Shown here one piece after another: positions 41,025-50,957 of a stretch of DNA of 64,000 nt. The stretch comes from JAHRAW01 sp965262585 (GTDB lineage: Bacteria; Pseudomonadota; Gammaproteobacteria; Arenicellales; Poriferihabitantaceae). The notes beneath the pieces were generated by a model that made no database searches, was not told where the DNA came from, and saw only the letters and a list, made by a program, of their open reading frames with translations. The stretch covers positions 2,537,701-2,601,700 of the forward strand of contig OZ253546.1 of the NCBI GenBank assembly GCA_965262585.1, written 5' to 3'. A program made the position numbers and the translations under genes. Position 1 is the first letter of the stretch, and each line of letters starts with the position of its first letter.

Positions 41025-41089
41025 ACCACAAGTAGCCACAAGCCCATCAACCAAACCACCCGCACATCAAACCGATAACCGGCAACTGC

Positions 41090-42808
41090 ATGAGTTACCA
41101 AGCCCTCGCCCGAAAGTGGCGACCGAAAACATTTGATCAGGTGATTGGTCAGGAACATGTGGTGTCCGCGCTCGCCAACGGCCTCGACAACCAGCGTGTT
41201 CATCACGCCTTCTTGTTCACCGGCACGCGCGGGGTCGGCAAGACTACGCTGGCGCGCATTTTTGCCAAGGCGTTAAATTGCGAGCAGGGCATCGGCTCGA
41301 CGCCGTGCGGCGAATGTGTGGCGTGTCGGGGCGTGGATCAGGGAAATTTTATCGACCTCATCGAAGTGGACGCCGCCTCGCGCACCAAGGTGGACGACAC
41401 CAGGGAATTGCTCGACAACGTGCAATACACCCCATCTCAAGGACGCTTCAAAATCTATCTCATTGACGAAGTTCACATGCTGTCAACGCACAGTTTCAAT
41501 GCGCTGCTGAAAACCCTCGAAGAGCCTCCCGAACACGTCAAGTTCCTGCTCGCCACTACCGACCCGCAGAAACTGCCGACCACCATCCTGTCGCGCTGCA
41601 TCCAGTTCAATCTGAAAGCGATGGACATCGGATTGTTGGTTGCGCAACTGGAAAAAATTCTTATCGCCGAAGGGGTTGAATACGATCCCCCCGCGCTTTT
41701 GATTCTGGCGCGCTCCGCCAACGGCAGCGTGCGCGATGCGCTGAGCCTGCTGGATCAGGGCATCGCCTTTGGCAACGGCGAAGTGCGCACCGAGCAAATT
41801 CGAATCATGCTGGGTATGATTGACGATCAGTTCACTTACCAACTTCTAAATCAAGTGTGCATGGGGCAGGGGCGTGAAGCGTTGGAGACGGTCGCCGCCA
41901 TGGCCGTGCGCTCGGTGGATTTCAGCACCGCTTTGGATGAAATATTGACCGCCCTGCACAACCTTTCCCTGTATCAGGTAAGCCCCCAAGCGGTGGAATG
42001 GAAAGGCATTGATTCATCCGCGCTGGTGCCGCTGGCGGAAGGGGTTGACGCGGAATTGCTGCAACTGATCTACCAAATCGCCCTCATCGGCAAGCGCGAT
42101 TTGGCCCTCGCCCCGGACCCGCGCAGCGGCTTTGAAATGGCAGTGCTGCGCATGATTTCATTCCGCCCCGAAGCAGCCACCGGCCCCGGCGCATCCCCTA
42201 AAAAGCATCGAACGGGAGACGAAAGCAAGCCCCGAAGCAAAGCAAAAAGCACACCCGCGAAAGCACCGGCGCAAGTCGCCGCCGAACCGGCGGTTGATAC
42301 CGCGCCCGCAACAACCGCGCCGCCCGTCTCTATGCCGAGCAAAACGGCGAGTTTGGATCCCCCCGAAGCACAAAACAACGCCGCCGCCTTGAACCTGACG
42401 CTGGAGCAACTCGGCGAGAGCGAACACTGGGCGGCTTGCATCGAGCAATCCGGTTTGAGCGCCATGGCGCGGGAACTGATGATGAATATGGTGCCCGAGT
42501 CGGTGTCCGGGAATACGCTGCACCTGACGCTGGATGCCGACCATGGCCATCTGCTTAATTCCGCCCGGGTGAAAAAAATCGAGCAGCAGTTGGCGGAACG
42601 GTTGTCGTTGCCCCTCAAACTGGAGGTGGCTGTCGAGCGGCGCGGCGCGGATGGCAAGGAAACCCCTTCCCGGCGCAAGGCACGCGCACAGCAGGAAAAA
42701 CAGCAGACCGCTGAGCAAGATTTTCAGGACGATCCCAAAGTGCAAGAACTGGTAGACCTGTTTGACGGCGAAGTCGTCAGCGATTCCATTCGCCCGCCCG
42801 CGCCTTGA
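41090..42808 (+). CDS. dnaX: DNA polymerase III subunits gamma/tau
   Basis: Clamp-loader ATPase of 572 residues. AAA+ motifs: Walker A FTGTRGVGKTTLARIF near residue 41, zinc-binding cysteines (NCEQ...CGECVAC), Walker B IYLIDEVHMLS near 123, and sensor motif PQKLPTTILSRCIQF. A low-complexity Ala/Pro/Lys linker (about 365-425) leads to a tau-like C-terminal domain that binds the alpha subunit. I see no canonical A-AAA-AAG slippery heptamer, so a programmed frameshift making gamma is not evident. ybaB and recR follow, the usual operon. Confidence 0.95.
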   Translation: MSYQALARKWRPKTFDQVIGQEHVVSALANGLDNQRVHHAFLFTGTRGVGKTTLARIFAKALNCEQGIGSTPCGECVACRGVDQGNFIDLIEVDAASRTKVDDTRELLDNVQYTPSQGRFKIYLIDEVHMLSTHSFNALLKTLEEPPEHVKFLLATTDPQKLPTTILSRCIQFNLKAMDIGLLVAQLEKILIAEGVEYDPPALLILARSANGSVRDALSLLDQGIAFGNGEVRTEQIRIMLGMIDDQFTYQLLNQVCMGQGREALETVAAMAVRSVDFSTALDEILTALHNLSLYQVSPQAVEWKGIDSSALVPLAEGVDAELLQLIYQIALIGKRDLALAPDPRSGFEMAVLRMISFRPEAATGPGASPKKHRTGDESKPRSKAKSTPAKAPAQVAAEPAVDTAPATTAPPVSMPSKTASLDPPEAQNNAAALNLTLEQLGESEHWAACIEQSGLSAMARELMMNMVPESVSGNTLHLTLDADHGHLLNSARVKKIEQQLAERLSLPLKLEVAVERRGADGKETPSRRKARAQQEKQQTAEQDFQDDPKVQELVDLFDGEVVSDSIRPPAP

Positions 42809-42870
42809 GCGTTGAGTATTGAACGGCGAGCGATTATGACAATTCTTTTGACCACGAGGCGACTAACAAT

Positions 42871-43191
42871 ATGAGCGGCGGACTTGGCAATCTCATGAAG
42901 CAGGCACAGGCCATGCAGGAAAACATGCAAAAGGCACAGCAAGAACTGGCCAACACCGAAGTACGCGGGCAGGCCGGCGGCGGCATGGTCGCGATCACCA
43001 TGAATGGCCGCCACGATGTGCGCAAGGTCGAAATCGCCGAGGCGTTGATGGAAGACGACCGCGAAGTTCTCGAAGACTTGGTGGCGGCGGCGTTCAATGA
43101 CGCGGTGCGCAAGGTCGAAGAGATGACCCAGGAAAAAATGGGCGGGCTGACCGCGGGGATGAATATTCCCGGCCTCCAACTGCCTCTTTGA
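42871..43191 (+). CDS. ybaB: YbaB/EbfC family nucleoid-associated protein
   Basis: A 106-residue DNA-binding protein. It opens with GGLGNLMKQAQAMQENMQKA, which is typical, followed by VRGQAGGGMVAITMNGRHDV and LVAAAFNDAVRKVEE. It dimerises and coats DNA. It lies between dnaX and recR as in E. coli, 62 bases after dnaX and 10 bases before recR. Confidence 0.95.
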   Translation: MSGGLGNLMKQAQAMQENMQKAQQELANTEVRGQAGGGMVAITMNGRHDVRKVEIAEALMEDDREVLEDLVAAAFNDAVRKVEEMTQEKMGGLTAGMNIPGLQLPL

Positions 43192-43201
43192 GGTTGCTTG
43201 A

Positions 43202-43798
43202 ATGGCCGACCCGCACGCCGTCGAAGCACTCAAATCGGCACTGCGGCGGTTGCCCGGCGTGGGGCCAAAATCCGCCCAGCGGATGGCGTTTCACTTGCTG
43301 GAGCGCGACCGCGAAGGCGCGCAGCAAATCGGCGAAGCGATTCAGCATGCGTTGTCTAAAATCAATCATTGCCGGCGTTGCAACAACTTCAGCGAAGTAG
43401 AAAAATGCCCAATCTGTGCATCCGGAAAAAGGGACGCATCGCGGTTGTGCATCGTTGAAACCCCAGCCGACTTGGAAGCCATCGAACAAGCCGGTGCGTA
43501 TCAAGGCATGTATTTTGTATTGATGGGGCATTTGTCCCCCCTCGACGACATCGGCCCGGCGCAACTGGGAATCGACCAACTACTGACGCTGGTAAAAACC
43601 GACCCGGTAGACGAAATCATCCTCGCCACCAACCTCACCACCGAAGGGCAAGCCACCGCCGATTTCATCATCGACCTCATGCAACCCACCGGCATCGAAG
43701 TAACCCGCCTAGCCCGTGGAATGCCCATGGGCGGCGAATTAGAATATATGGATCCGGGAACCCTAAATCAGGCATTCTCCGACCGCCGAAAGTGTTGA
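43202..43798 (+). CDS. recR: Recombination mediator RecR
   Basis: Acts with RecO and RecF to load RecA on gaps, 198 residues. It has the helix-hairpin-helix (ALRRLPGVGPKSAQRMAFHL), the zinc finger (C-x2-C ... C-x2-C: HCRRCNNFSEVEKCPICASG) and the Toprim domain (CIVETPADLEAIEQAGAYQG, ILATNLTTEGQATADFI), ending GGELEYMDPGTLNQAFSDR. It is the last gene of the dnaX operon; repeat island 4 starts right after the stop. Confidence 0.96.
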   Translation: MADPHAVEALKSALRRLPGVGPKSAQRMAFHLLERDREGAQQIGEAIQHALSKINHCRRCNNFSEVEKCPICASGKRDASRLCIVETPADLEAIEQAGAYQGMYFVLMGHLSPLDDIGPAQLGIDQLLTLVKTDPVDEIILATNLTTEGQATADFIIDLMQPTGIEVTRLARGMPMGGELEYMDPGTLNQAFSDRRKC

Positions 43799-43800
43799 AA

Positions 43801-44250
43801 ATGCGCAACTCCGCAGGCTCGTCATTCCTGCGACAGCCGACTCCGCAGGCTCGTCATTCTCGTGCCGCCAAGTCGTTATTCCCGCGACAGCGGGGATGAC
43901 GAGTTGGGGGACACGGGAATCCAGTACAACATGCCGGCGATAGCCGACTCCCTACGCCGTCATTCTCGCGAAAGCGGGAATCCAGTGAAACAAGTCCGGC
44001 GACAGCCGCTCCTTATTTAGTTTTCTGGATTCCCGATACGATGAAAAATATGGTCGCTGGCGCTCCCTATTTTTCTATCGTTCGGGAATGACGCACTTTT
44101 GATATTCCTCGTTTGTCGATGAGGACTCCCAGATCGTCATTCTCGTGCCGCCAAGTCGTTATTTCCGCGACAGCGGGAATAACGACTTGGGGGACACGGG
44201 AATCCAGTAAAACATGTCCGGCGACAGCCGCTCCTTATAAGGAGTGGCTC
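43801..44250. repeat. Palindromic repeat island 4 (reverse orientation)
   Basis: No gene is seen. The modules are as in the other islands, but module A (44025-44092) reads on the minus strand compared with islands 1, 2, 3 and 5. A 78-bp stretch at 44038-44115 is an inverted copy, with one mismatch, of 47473-47550 in island 5. Modules B and C flank it. The island ends about 30 bases before the autotransporter promoter. Confidence 0.9.
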
Positions 44251-44278
44251 CGGCGGGCATTTAATCGCAATTTGTGTC

Positions 44279-44308
44279 TTGACTATCCGGCAATCGGTTC
44301 AATATAAT
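44279..44308 (+). promoter_or_regulatory. Sigma-70 promoter of the autotransporter
   Basis: TTGACT (44279-44284) and a consensus TATAAT (44303-44308) are separated by 18 bases. This is the best-looking promoter in the window. It lies 62 bases before the ATG at 44370. Confidence 0.7.
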
Positions 44309-44369
44309 GGCTGAGACTTTGTATTTGTGGAAACCTTTCAACGGCGCATTATTACGAGGAACATTTACC

Positions 44370-47300
44370 ATGAACTATCACAACACAATCAATAACATGA
44401 GTTCCCTTGACGGCCTGTCGTCCGTCCCCTTTAATTCGGGGGGGGGGGGGGGGGGGGGGTAATAGTACCCGGCGTTTCGGCGCTGCGCTACTGATTGGAT
44501 TCACCCTTCTTCTTGGCTGGTCGATAGAGGCCAGTGCACAGCAGGTCAGACTACCAAATCAGATTGGAGTCGGTGCCCTCCCCCACCTTAATGTCATCGC
44601 TCTGTACTACCCGGTTAACCAGCCGATTACCCCCCTGACTCTGCCGACGGCCACCGGTGGCCGTGCCCCTTTGGTCTACAGCGTAGTCGATCCTGTCGCC
44701 TTTGCCCCAGGCGTATACGAGCGATTTGGGCTGACCTTTAACCCGACCACCCGCGTTCTGTCCGGCACGCCGACCACGGCTACCTCCGGCCCGACACCCA
44801 CAGGTGGTGTTTCAGCCAGATATCTCGCGGATGACGGAACCGGAAGCCGCGAATCCGGCGATAACGTAAATATGTTTGTCTCCATCTGCGAGGCCGGGAA
44901 AGAGGGAAACATCAGCGGCCTAGTTCCTTGCTTTGTTGATTTGGCCGTATCGACGTTGTCCGATGTGAACTATGTAGCCGGTCAGGCGATTACCCCCCTG
45001 ACCCTACCGGAGGCCACCGGCGGCACCGGGCCCGTTTCCATCGACGTCACCACCCAACGAACTTATACATTGGCACCGTTGCCAACTGGCCTGACCTTTG
45101 ACCCGGACACTCGCGTCTTGTCCGGCACGCCGACCACGGCCGGCAACACCACTCCGGTATACGGAGTGACCGACACCGTAAGCGGGAGAACACTAACCCC
45201 GACCGCTTCTTTCACCGTCGCAGTAGGAGCCGGGTTGGGCGTGTCTGCGCCGGGTGCTCAAACCTATCCGCGCAACGCGGCGATCACCGCTTTGACCTTG
45301 CCGGAAGCGGCCGGCGGCACAAGTCCGTATACCTACACCCTGACCGGGCCGAGCGGTGGTAATTTGCCAGCCGGATTGGCTTTTGCCACAGGCACCCGCA
45401 TTCTGTCCGGCACGCCGACCACGGCCGGCGCCACCGTATTGACCTATACCGCCACCGATTCGTTCGGCAGCAGCGACCCGGTGACCTTCACGGTAACCAT
45501 CACCACAACGATGTTCACCGAGATGGTATCTGATCCGACCTATGTCATAAATGAGGCGGTCAATTTGGCTTTGCCGGTAGCGGTCGGCGGCACAGGTTCG
45601 TATACCTACACCCTAACCGGGCCGAGCGGTGGTAACTTGCCGGTCGGGCTGGCTTTTGCCGCAGGCACCCGCATTCTGTCCGGCACGCCGACCACGCTCG
45701 GCGCCACCGTGTTGACCTACACCGCCACCGATGCGAATAGCAACAGCGGCACGATGACCTTTACCGTCACAGTAGCCGCCATGCCGGTATTTGTTGATTT
45801 GGCCGTATCGACGTTGTCCGATGTGAACTATGAATCCGGTCAAGCGATTACCCCATTGACCCTGCCGGAAGCCACCGGCGGCACCGGAACCGACCCGCTA
45901 CTGACTTATACATTGACACCGCTGCCAACTGGCTTGATCTTTACCGCAACTACCCGCGTCTTGTCCGGCACGCCGACTACGGCTGGCATCACCACTCCGG
46001 TATACGGAGTGACCGACACCGCAAGCGGGAACAGATTAAACCCGGCTGCTTCTTTCACCGTTACAGTAGTTGAGCCCGAGTCCACTCTGAACACCGTCGA
46101 GATCAGAGCCATCAACGAAATATTTATCTCCGAATTGGCGACCACCATGACCGGCCAGACTTCGAGTGCCATCGCACAACGCATCGCGCAAACCAGATCC
46201 GGTAGTGGCGGCGGCATAACCCTCGCCGGTCAGTCTTCTTTTGCCGATTTGGCGACCACCCACGGCAAAGCCATGACCGAAGGCACGAGTGATATGAAAT
46301 CCATGCTGAACGGTTCCGGGTTTGCGTTGCCGTTGAATGCGGTGGGGGGCGGTATTGGCGTGTATTCACCGGCTTTTTGGGGCAGTGGTGGGTATGAGGA
46401 AATTTCCGGTGAGAGTGATCTCACTGACGGCAAACTGGATTGGGACGGCGATGTTACGAGTTTCTCGGTGGGGGTGGATGCGCATCTACGTAATAATTTG
46501 CTGGGCGGCGTGGCGATAACTCGCACCGAGGCGGATTTGGAATATGATGTTACCAACGATGTCGATAAAAGCGACTACGAACTGACTATGACCAGCATCA
46601 ATCCGTATCTGGGCTGGAGAGTCGGGCAGTTAGATTTGTGGGCTACGCTTGGTTACGGCACCGGGGATTTGGATATTACTGACAAAGGCGATGCCGGGGT
46701 GTCCAACGACATCGACAGCGATGTGGACATGCGAACCTTCGCCGGTGGCGGCGGCGGCCAGATAATGGCCCTCGGCAATGGCGGCGTCTTGCGTCTCAAA
46801 GGCGAAGTCTCGCAAACATGGATAGATGTGGACGGCGACCGTGCAACCAATATTCGCTCGCTGGATGTGGACGTCAACCGAGTTCGAGTGTCGCTGGAAG
46901 CCCGCCAGCCCTGGGCAATAAGCCACGCCACCAAATTGCAATCCACCCTGGAAGTAGGCGCACGCCATGACGGCGGCGATGGCGAAACCGGCACCGGACT
47001 TGAACTAAACGCCGGTCTTCGGTATCACACTCAAAGGCTGACGCTGGAAGGCAATATCCACACTTTGCTAGGCCGTGAAGACTACGATGAATGGGGCATA
47101 AACGGCACGATCATCTTGCAATCCGGTCAAGACGGACAAGGTTTGTCGCTCAGCATAAGCCCCGGCTACGGCGAGGCTGGCGATGGCAAGTTGTGGGATA
47201 ACGGTCTGTCGGAAGATGGCGTTGCCGAGACTGATTATGGAATGCGTTTGAATACTCGTATTGGCTATGGCATATCCGCGCCTCATGGCTGGAACGGAAT

Positions 47301-47454
47301 GCTAACCCCATATAGCGAAATGACCCTCGGCAATACCAACAGTTACCGCTTCGGCATCGGTTGGGAAACTAACCACTATGGCCTGGATTTGGTCGGTGAA
47401 CATCGTCAGGGTGGTGAAAATGTTGCTTTGGTTAAGGGTGAGATACGGTTTTAG
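44370..47454 (+). CDS. Phase-variable autotransporter-like adhesin with Ig-like repeats
   Basis: Surface protein of about 1027 residues when in phase. ATG 44370 has an AGGA ribosome-binding site and a strong promoter. Codon 23 onward is a 22-G tract; with 22 G the ATG frame meets TAA at 44460, and only 21 or 24 G would join it to the long frame. The long frame can now start only at TTG 44407. Past the tract: signal peptide (RRFGAALLIGFTLLLGWSIE, then ASAQQ); five putative Ig modules (He_PIG type; TRVLSGTPTTAG, TRILSGTPTTLG), about residues 75-560; an Ala/Ser linker; and a C-terminal beta-barrel of about 290 residues (SVGVDAHLRNNLLGGVAI, YLGWRVGQLDLWATLGYG) ending in Phe, the usual BAM signal. 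Confidence 0.82.
44438..44459 (+). repeat. Poly-G tract, 22 G
   Basis: A pure run of 22 G inside the 5' coding region of the surface-protein gene. Tracts of this length slip at high rate and are known phase-variation switches in Neisseria, Campylobacter and Helicobacter. The count in an assembly may be a mixture or a miscall. Confidence 0.95.
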
Positions 47455-47459
47455 ATTAC

Positions 47460-48160
47460 CTCTCGTCATCGGCAAACGAGGAATATCAAAAGTGCGTCAT
47501 TCTCGAACGATAGAAAAATAGGGAGCGCCAGCGACCATATTTTTCATCGTCTCCCAGATCGTCATTCCCGAACGATAGAAAAATAAGGAGCGCCAGCGAC
47601 TATATTTTTCATCGTATCGGGAATCCAGAAAGCCAATAATGAGTCGGCTATCGCCGGCATGTTTCACTGGATTCCCGTGTCCCCCAACTCGTCATTCCCG
47701 CTGTCGCGGGAATAACGACTTGGGGGCACGAGAATGACGGCCCTGGGGAGTCGGCTATCGCAAGGTCGTCATTCTCGAACGATAGAAAAATAGGGAGCGC
47801 CAGCGACCATATTTTTCATCGTATCGGGAATCCAGAAAGCCCAATAATGAGTCGGCTCTCGCGGGAATGACGGGCATGGGGAGTCGGCTGTCGCCGGCAT
47901 GTTGTACTGGATTCCCGTGTCCCCCAAGTCGTCATTCCTGCTGTCGCAGGAATAACGACTTGGCGGCACGAGAATGACGGCCCTGGGGAGTCGGCTATCG
48001 CAAGGTCGTCATTCTCGAACGATAGAAAAATAGGGAGCGCCAGCGACCATATTTTTCATCGTATCGGGAATCCAGAAGGCTAAATAAGGAGTCGGCTCTC
48101 GCAGGAATGACGGCGTAGGGAGCGGCTATCGCCGGCATGTTTCACTAGATCCCCCCATTC
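47460..48160. repeat. Palindromic repeat island 5
   Basis: No gene is seen between the autotransporter and the dppA promoter. Module A (near 47500, 47562-47634, 47766-47835 and 48006-48075), B and C recur. Two blocks around 47740-47960 and 47980-48110 are close duplicates (GGGAGTCGGCTATCGCAAGG joints). The left edge carries the inverted partner of the 78-bp stretch in island 4. Confidence 0.88.
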
Positions 48161-48181
48161 CCAAGAATAAAATTACACTAG

Positions 48182-48211
48182 CCGGTAAACTACCGGGCGA
48201 AGTGCTAGTAT
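48182..48211 (+). promoter_or_regulatory. dpp operon promoter with overlapping palindrome
   Basis: TGCTAGTAT (48203-48211) is an extended -10. A perfect palindrome CCGGTA-AAC-TACCGG (48182-48196) lies in the spacer/-35 region where a regulator would block or aid polymerase. The position 100 bases before the dppA ATG leaves a modest leader. Confidence 0.45.
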
Positions 48212-48314
48212 AGGGGCGGACGTGATTATCAACAACGATAGGCTTCCGGGGGTTTTGTCGGGGCATTTCGGTTTCGTTTTGCAATTTATTCTAAACATCT
48301 TGAGGAGAACAACC

Positions 48315-49892
48315 ATGAAGTTATCTTCCACTTCCTTCGGCAGACCTGTGCGAATTGCAACATTTGCGGCGCTCAGTGCTATTTTTGTGGCGTTGCCGGT
48401 TCATGCTAAAACTTTAACCCTTGCCTATGACGCCGATCCGGTTTCTATGGATATTCATGAACAACTGTCCGGCGGAACGCTGCAACTTTCTCACATGGTT
48501 TGCGATCCGCTGTTGCGTTGGAATCAGCAACTGGGTTTCGAGCCACGGGTGGCGAGCAGTTGGGAGCGCCGAGACGATAGCACGGTGCGTTTTACTCTGC
48601 GCAAAGGGGTTAAGTTTCATTCGGGGCGTGAAATGACCGCTACGGATGTTGCGTTTACTTTTGATCGGCTCAAGAACAGCGATGATTTCAAGGGCGTATT
48701 CGCTAATTTTACCGAAGCCAAAGTCATCGATTCCCACACCATCGATCTCATTACCGACGGCCCCTATCCGCTGGTTGAACACACCGCGACTTATATCTTC
48801 CCGCTCGACAGTGAGTTCTACACCGGCACCGATGAGCGTGGCCGGGACAAGGGAGAAATCCTAAAGCACGGCGATTCTTTCGCTTCTACCAATGTCTCAT
48901 GCACCGGGCCCTTCACGGTCGCATCCCGCGAGCAAGGGGTTAAAGTGGTGTTTGAACGGTTCGCCGATTATTGGGATACCGCATCCCCCGGCAATGTGAA
49001 ACGCATTGTGTTCACGCCGATTAAGGAAGCCCCGACTCGGGTGGCGGCATTGTTGTCCGGTGATATTGATTTCGCCGCACCGATTCCGCCGACCGATTTG
49101 GCGCGCATCGACAGCAGCAACAAAGTGGACTTGGTTACCATGAGCGGCACGCGCATCATTACCTTTCAGTTGAATCAAAATCGCAGGCCGGAGTTTACCG
49201 ATGTGCGGGTGCGTCAGGCCATTGTGCATGCGGTTAACAACGCCGGTATCGTCGAGAAAATCATGAAGAAATTCGGTACCGCCGCGGCACAGCAAAGCCC
49301 CAAAGGCTACCTCGGCCACAACCCGGCGTTGAAACCGCGTTATGACCTGAAAAAAGCCCAGGCGTTGATGGCGGAAGCCGGTTATGCCGACGGGTTTACC
49401 GTGACCATGATGGCGCCCAACAACCGCTATGTGAACGATGCCAAAATTGCCGAAGCGGTCGCCGGAATGCTCGCCAAAATCAATATCAAGGTTGACTTGA
49501 CCACCATGCCCAAAGCGCAATACTGGCCCAAGTACGACGAGCGCGCCGCGGACATCATGATGATTGGCTGGCATTCCGATACTGAAGACTCGGCTAATTT
49601 CAGTGAATTTCTGGTGATGACGCCGGACGAGGAAACCGGTTATGGCCAATACAACAGCGGCAATTATGCCAATGCCCAAGTCGACCAACTGGTGCTTGAC
49701 AGCGCCGGGGAAACCGACCCGGCGGAGCGCGCACGGATACTGCAAAAGGTCGAACAAATGTTGTATGAAGACGCCGCATTTGTACCGCTGCACTGGCAAG
49801 ACCGCGCCTGGGCGGCGCGCAAAGGGGTGCATATCGATAAAATTGTCAATGTGATGAATTTTCCTTATCTGGGCGATTTGGTGATGGATTGA
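48315..49892 (+). CDS. dppA: Dipeptide/oligopeptide ABC transporter, substrate-binding protein
   Basis: Periplasmic solute-binding protein of 525 residues, family 5. A signal peptide (RIATFAALSAIFVALPVHAK) precedes the mature start TLTLAYDADPVSMDIHEQLS. Landmarks: HMVCDPLLRWNQQLGFEPRV, FTLRKGVKFHSGREMTATDV, VRVRQAIVHAVNNAGIVEKI and FVPLHWQDRAWAARKGVHI. ATG 48315 with AGGAG upstream is chosen over a start 31 codons earlier. It heads dppABC-(protease)-dppDF. The peptide specificity is not readable. The fragment at 29485 is from a related protein. Confidence 0.9.
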   Translation: MKLSSTSFGRPVRIATFAALSAIFVALPVHAKTLTLAYDADPVSMDIHEQLSGGTLQLSHMVCDPLLRWNQQLGFEPRVASSWERRDDSTVRFTLRKGVKFHSGREMTATDVAFTFDRLKNSDDFKGVFANFTEAKVIDSHTIDLITDGPYPLVEHTATYIFPLDSEFYTGTDERGRDKGEILKHGDSFASTNVSCTGPFTVASREQGVKVVFERFADYWDTASPGNVKRIVFTPIKEAPTRVAALLSGDIDFAAPIPPTDLARIDSSNKVDLVTMSGTRIITFQLNQNRRPEFTDVRVRQAIVHAVNNAGIVEKIMKKFGTAAAQQSPKGYLGHNPALKPRYDLKKAQALMAEAGYADGFTVTMMAPNNRYVNDAKIAEAVAGMLAKINIKVDLTTMPKAQYWPKYDERAADIMMIGWHSDTEDSANFSEFLVMTPDEETGYGQYNSGNYANAQVDQLVLDSAGETDPAERARILQKVEQMLYEDAAFVPLHWQDRAWAARKGVHIDKIVNVMNFPYLGDLVMD

Positions 49893-49970
49893 CGCACATC
49901 TAAATCCGAAGCGGCGGCGCGCCATGCGTGATTGATGCGCCGCCGAAACTTCGAGTAAGACAGCGCTTCC

Positions 49971-50957
49971 ATGTTCGCATTTCTCATAAGACGGCTGAGT
50001 CAAGCCGCGTTGGTCATGCTGGTTATCAGCATGCTCAGTTTTTCCGTTCAGGATCAACTGGGCGACCCGTTGCAGGAATTGGTCGGGCAACATGTTTCCG
50101 AGCAAATCCGCACCGAGTTGCGCGAGGAAATGGGGCTGAATGATCCGTTTTTGGTGCAGTATTGGCGATTTCTCAAAAACGCCATCAGGGGTGATTTCGG
50201 TACTTCTTATTTCTTTAAGCGTCCGGCGTTGGAAGTCATCATGGGCAAACTGCCGGCGACTATCGACCTGGTCATCGCCGCCACTTTTTGGATCATATTG
50301 TTCTCGGTTCCGGTGGGCGTGTTCGCCGCCATCAATCCGCGTCACTGGTTTTCGAATTTAGCGATGGGGATCAGCATAGTTGGCATTTCGGTTCCGGTAT
50401 TTTTGACCGCCATATTTTTGATTTACCTGTTTTCGGTGGAACTGGGTTGGCTGCCTTCTTATGGGCGCGGCGATACGGTGACTTTGTTGGGTGGTTGGAA
50501 AACCAGTTTGTTCACGCGAGACGGACTCACCCATCTGCTATTGCCGAGCATCTCTCTGGCGTCGGTCATCCTGCCGTTGTTTGTGCGCATGATTCGTTCC
50601 GAAATGATGGAGGTGTTGGAATCGGAATATGTCAAATTTGCCTGGGCGAAAGGACTGCCGAAACGCCGCATCTGGATGTTGCATGCGTTCAAAAATACCC
50701 TGTTGCCGGTTATCACCGTTGGCGGCGTGCAACTCGGCATCATGGTCGCCTACACCATACTCACCGAGACGGTGTTTCAGTGGCCCGGCATGGGCTTTAT
50801 GTTTCTCGAGGCAATCAATCGCGTCGATACGCCGTTGATAGTCGCCTACTTGATCGTGGTCGGGCTGATTTTCGTGATCACTAACACCGTGGTGGACATT
50901 ATCTACGGCTTGGTCAATCCCATGATCAAAATCACCGGGCGGCAAACCGATGGCTAA
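49971..50957 (+). CDS. dppB: Peptide ABC transporter permease (DppB-like)
   Basis: Inner-membrane permease of 328 residues with about six helices. The N-terminus FLIRRLSQAALVMLVISMLSF is typical of DppB/OppB. The permease motif EYVKFAWAKGLPKRRIWMLHAFKN (EAA loop) lies near residue 218, and TETVFQWPGMGFMFLEAI near 265. It overlaps dppC by eight bases. With DppC it forms the translocation channel. Confidence 0.93.
   Translation: MFAFLIRRLSQAALVMLVISMLSFSVQDQLGDPLQELVGQHVSEQIRTELREEMGLNDPFLVQYWRFLKNAIRGDFGTSYFFKRPALEVIMGKLPATIDLVIAATFWIILFSVPVGVFAAINPRHWFSNLAMGISIVGISVPVFLTAIFLIYLFSVELGWLPSYGRGDTVTLLGGWKTSLFTRDGLTHLLLPSISLASVILPLFVRMIRSEMMEVLESEYVKFAWAKGLPKRRIWMLHAFKNTLLPVITVGGVQLGIMVAYTILTETVFQWPGMGFMFLEAINRVDTPLIVAYLIVVGLIFVITNTVVDIIYGLVNPMIKITGRQTDG

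Noticed and set aside
40819..41031. Longer putA start at 41031
   Set aside because: It would place putA coding across the 4.5S RNA gene; the extra 71 residues have no family likeness, and ATG 40818 has a ribosome-binding site.
42180..42290. Programmed frameshift site in dnaX
   Set aside because: The A-runs in this linker (CCTAAAAAGC, GCAAAAAGC) do not form an in-frame X-XXY-YYZ slippery heptamer.
48897..50345. 482-codon minus-strand frame opposite dppA/dppB
   Set aside because: Antisense shadow; the plus strand has intact signal peptide, family motifs and operon spacing.
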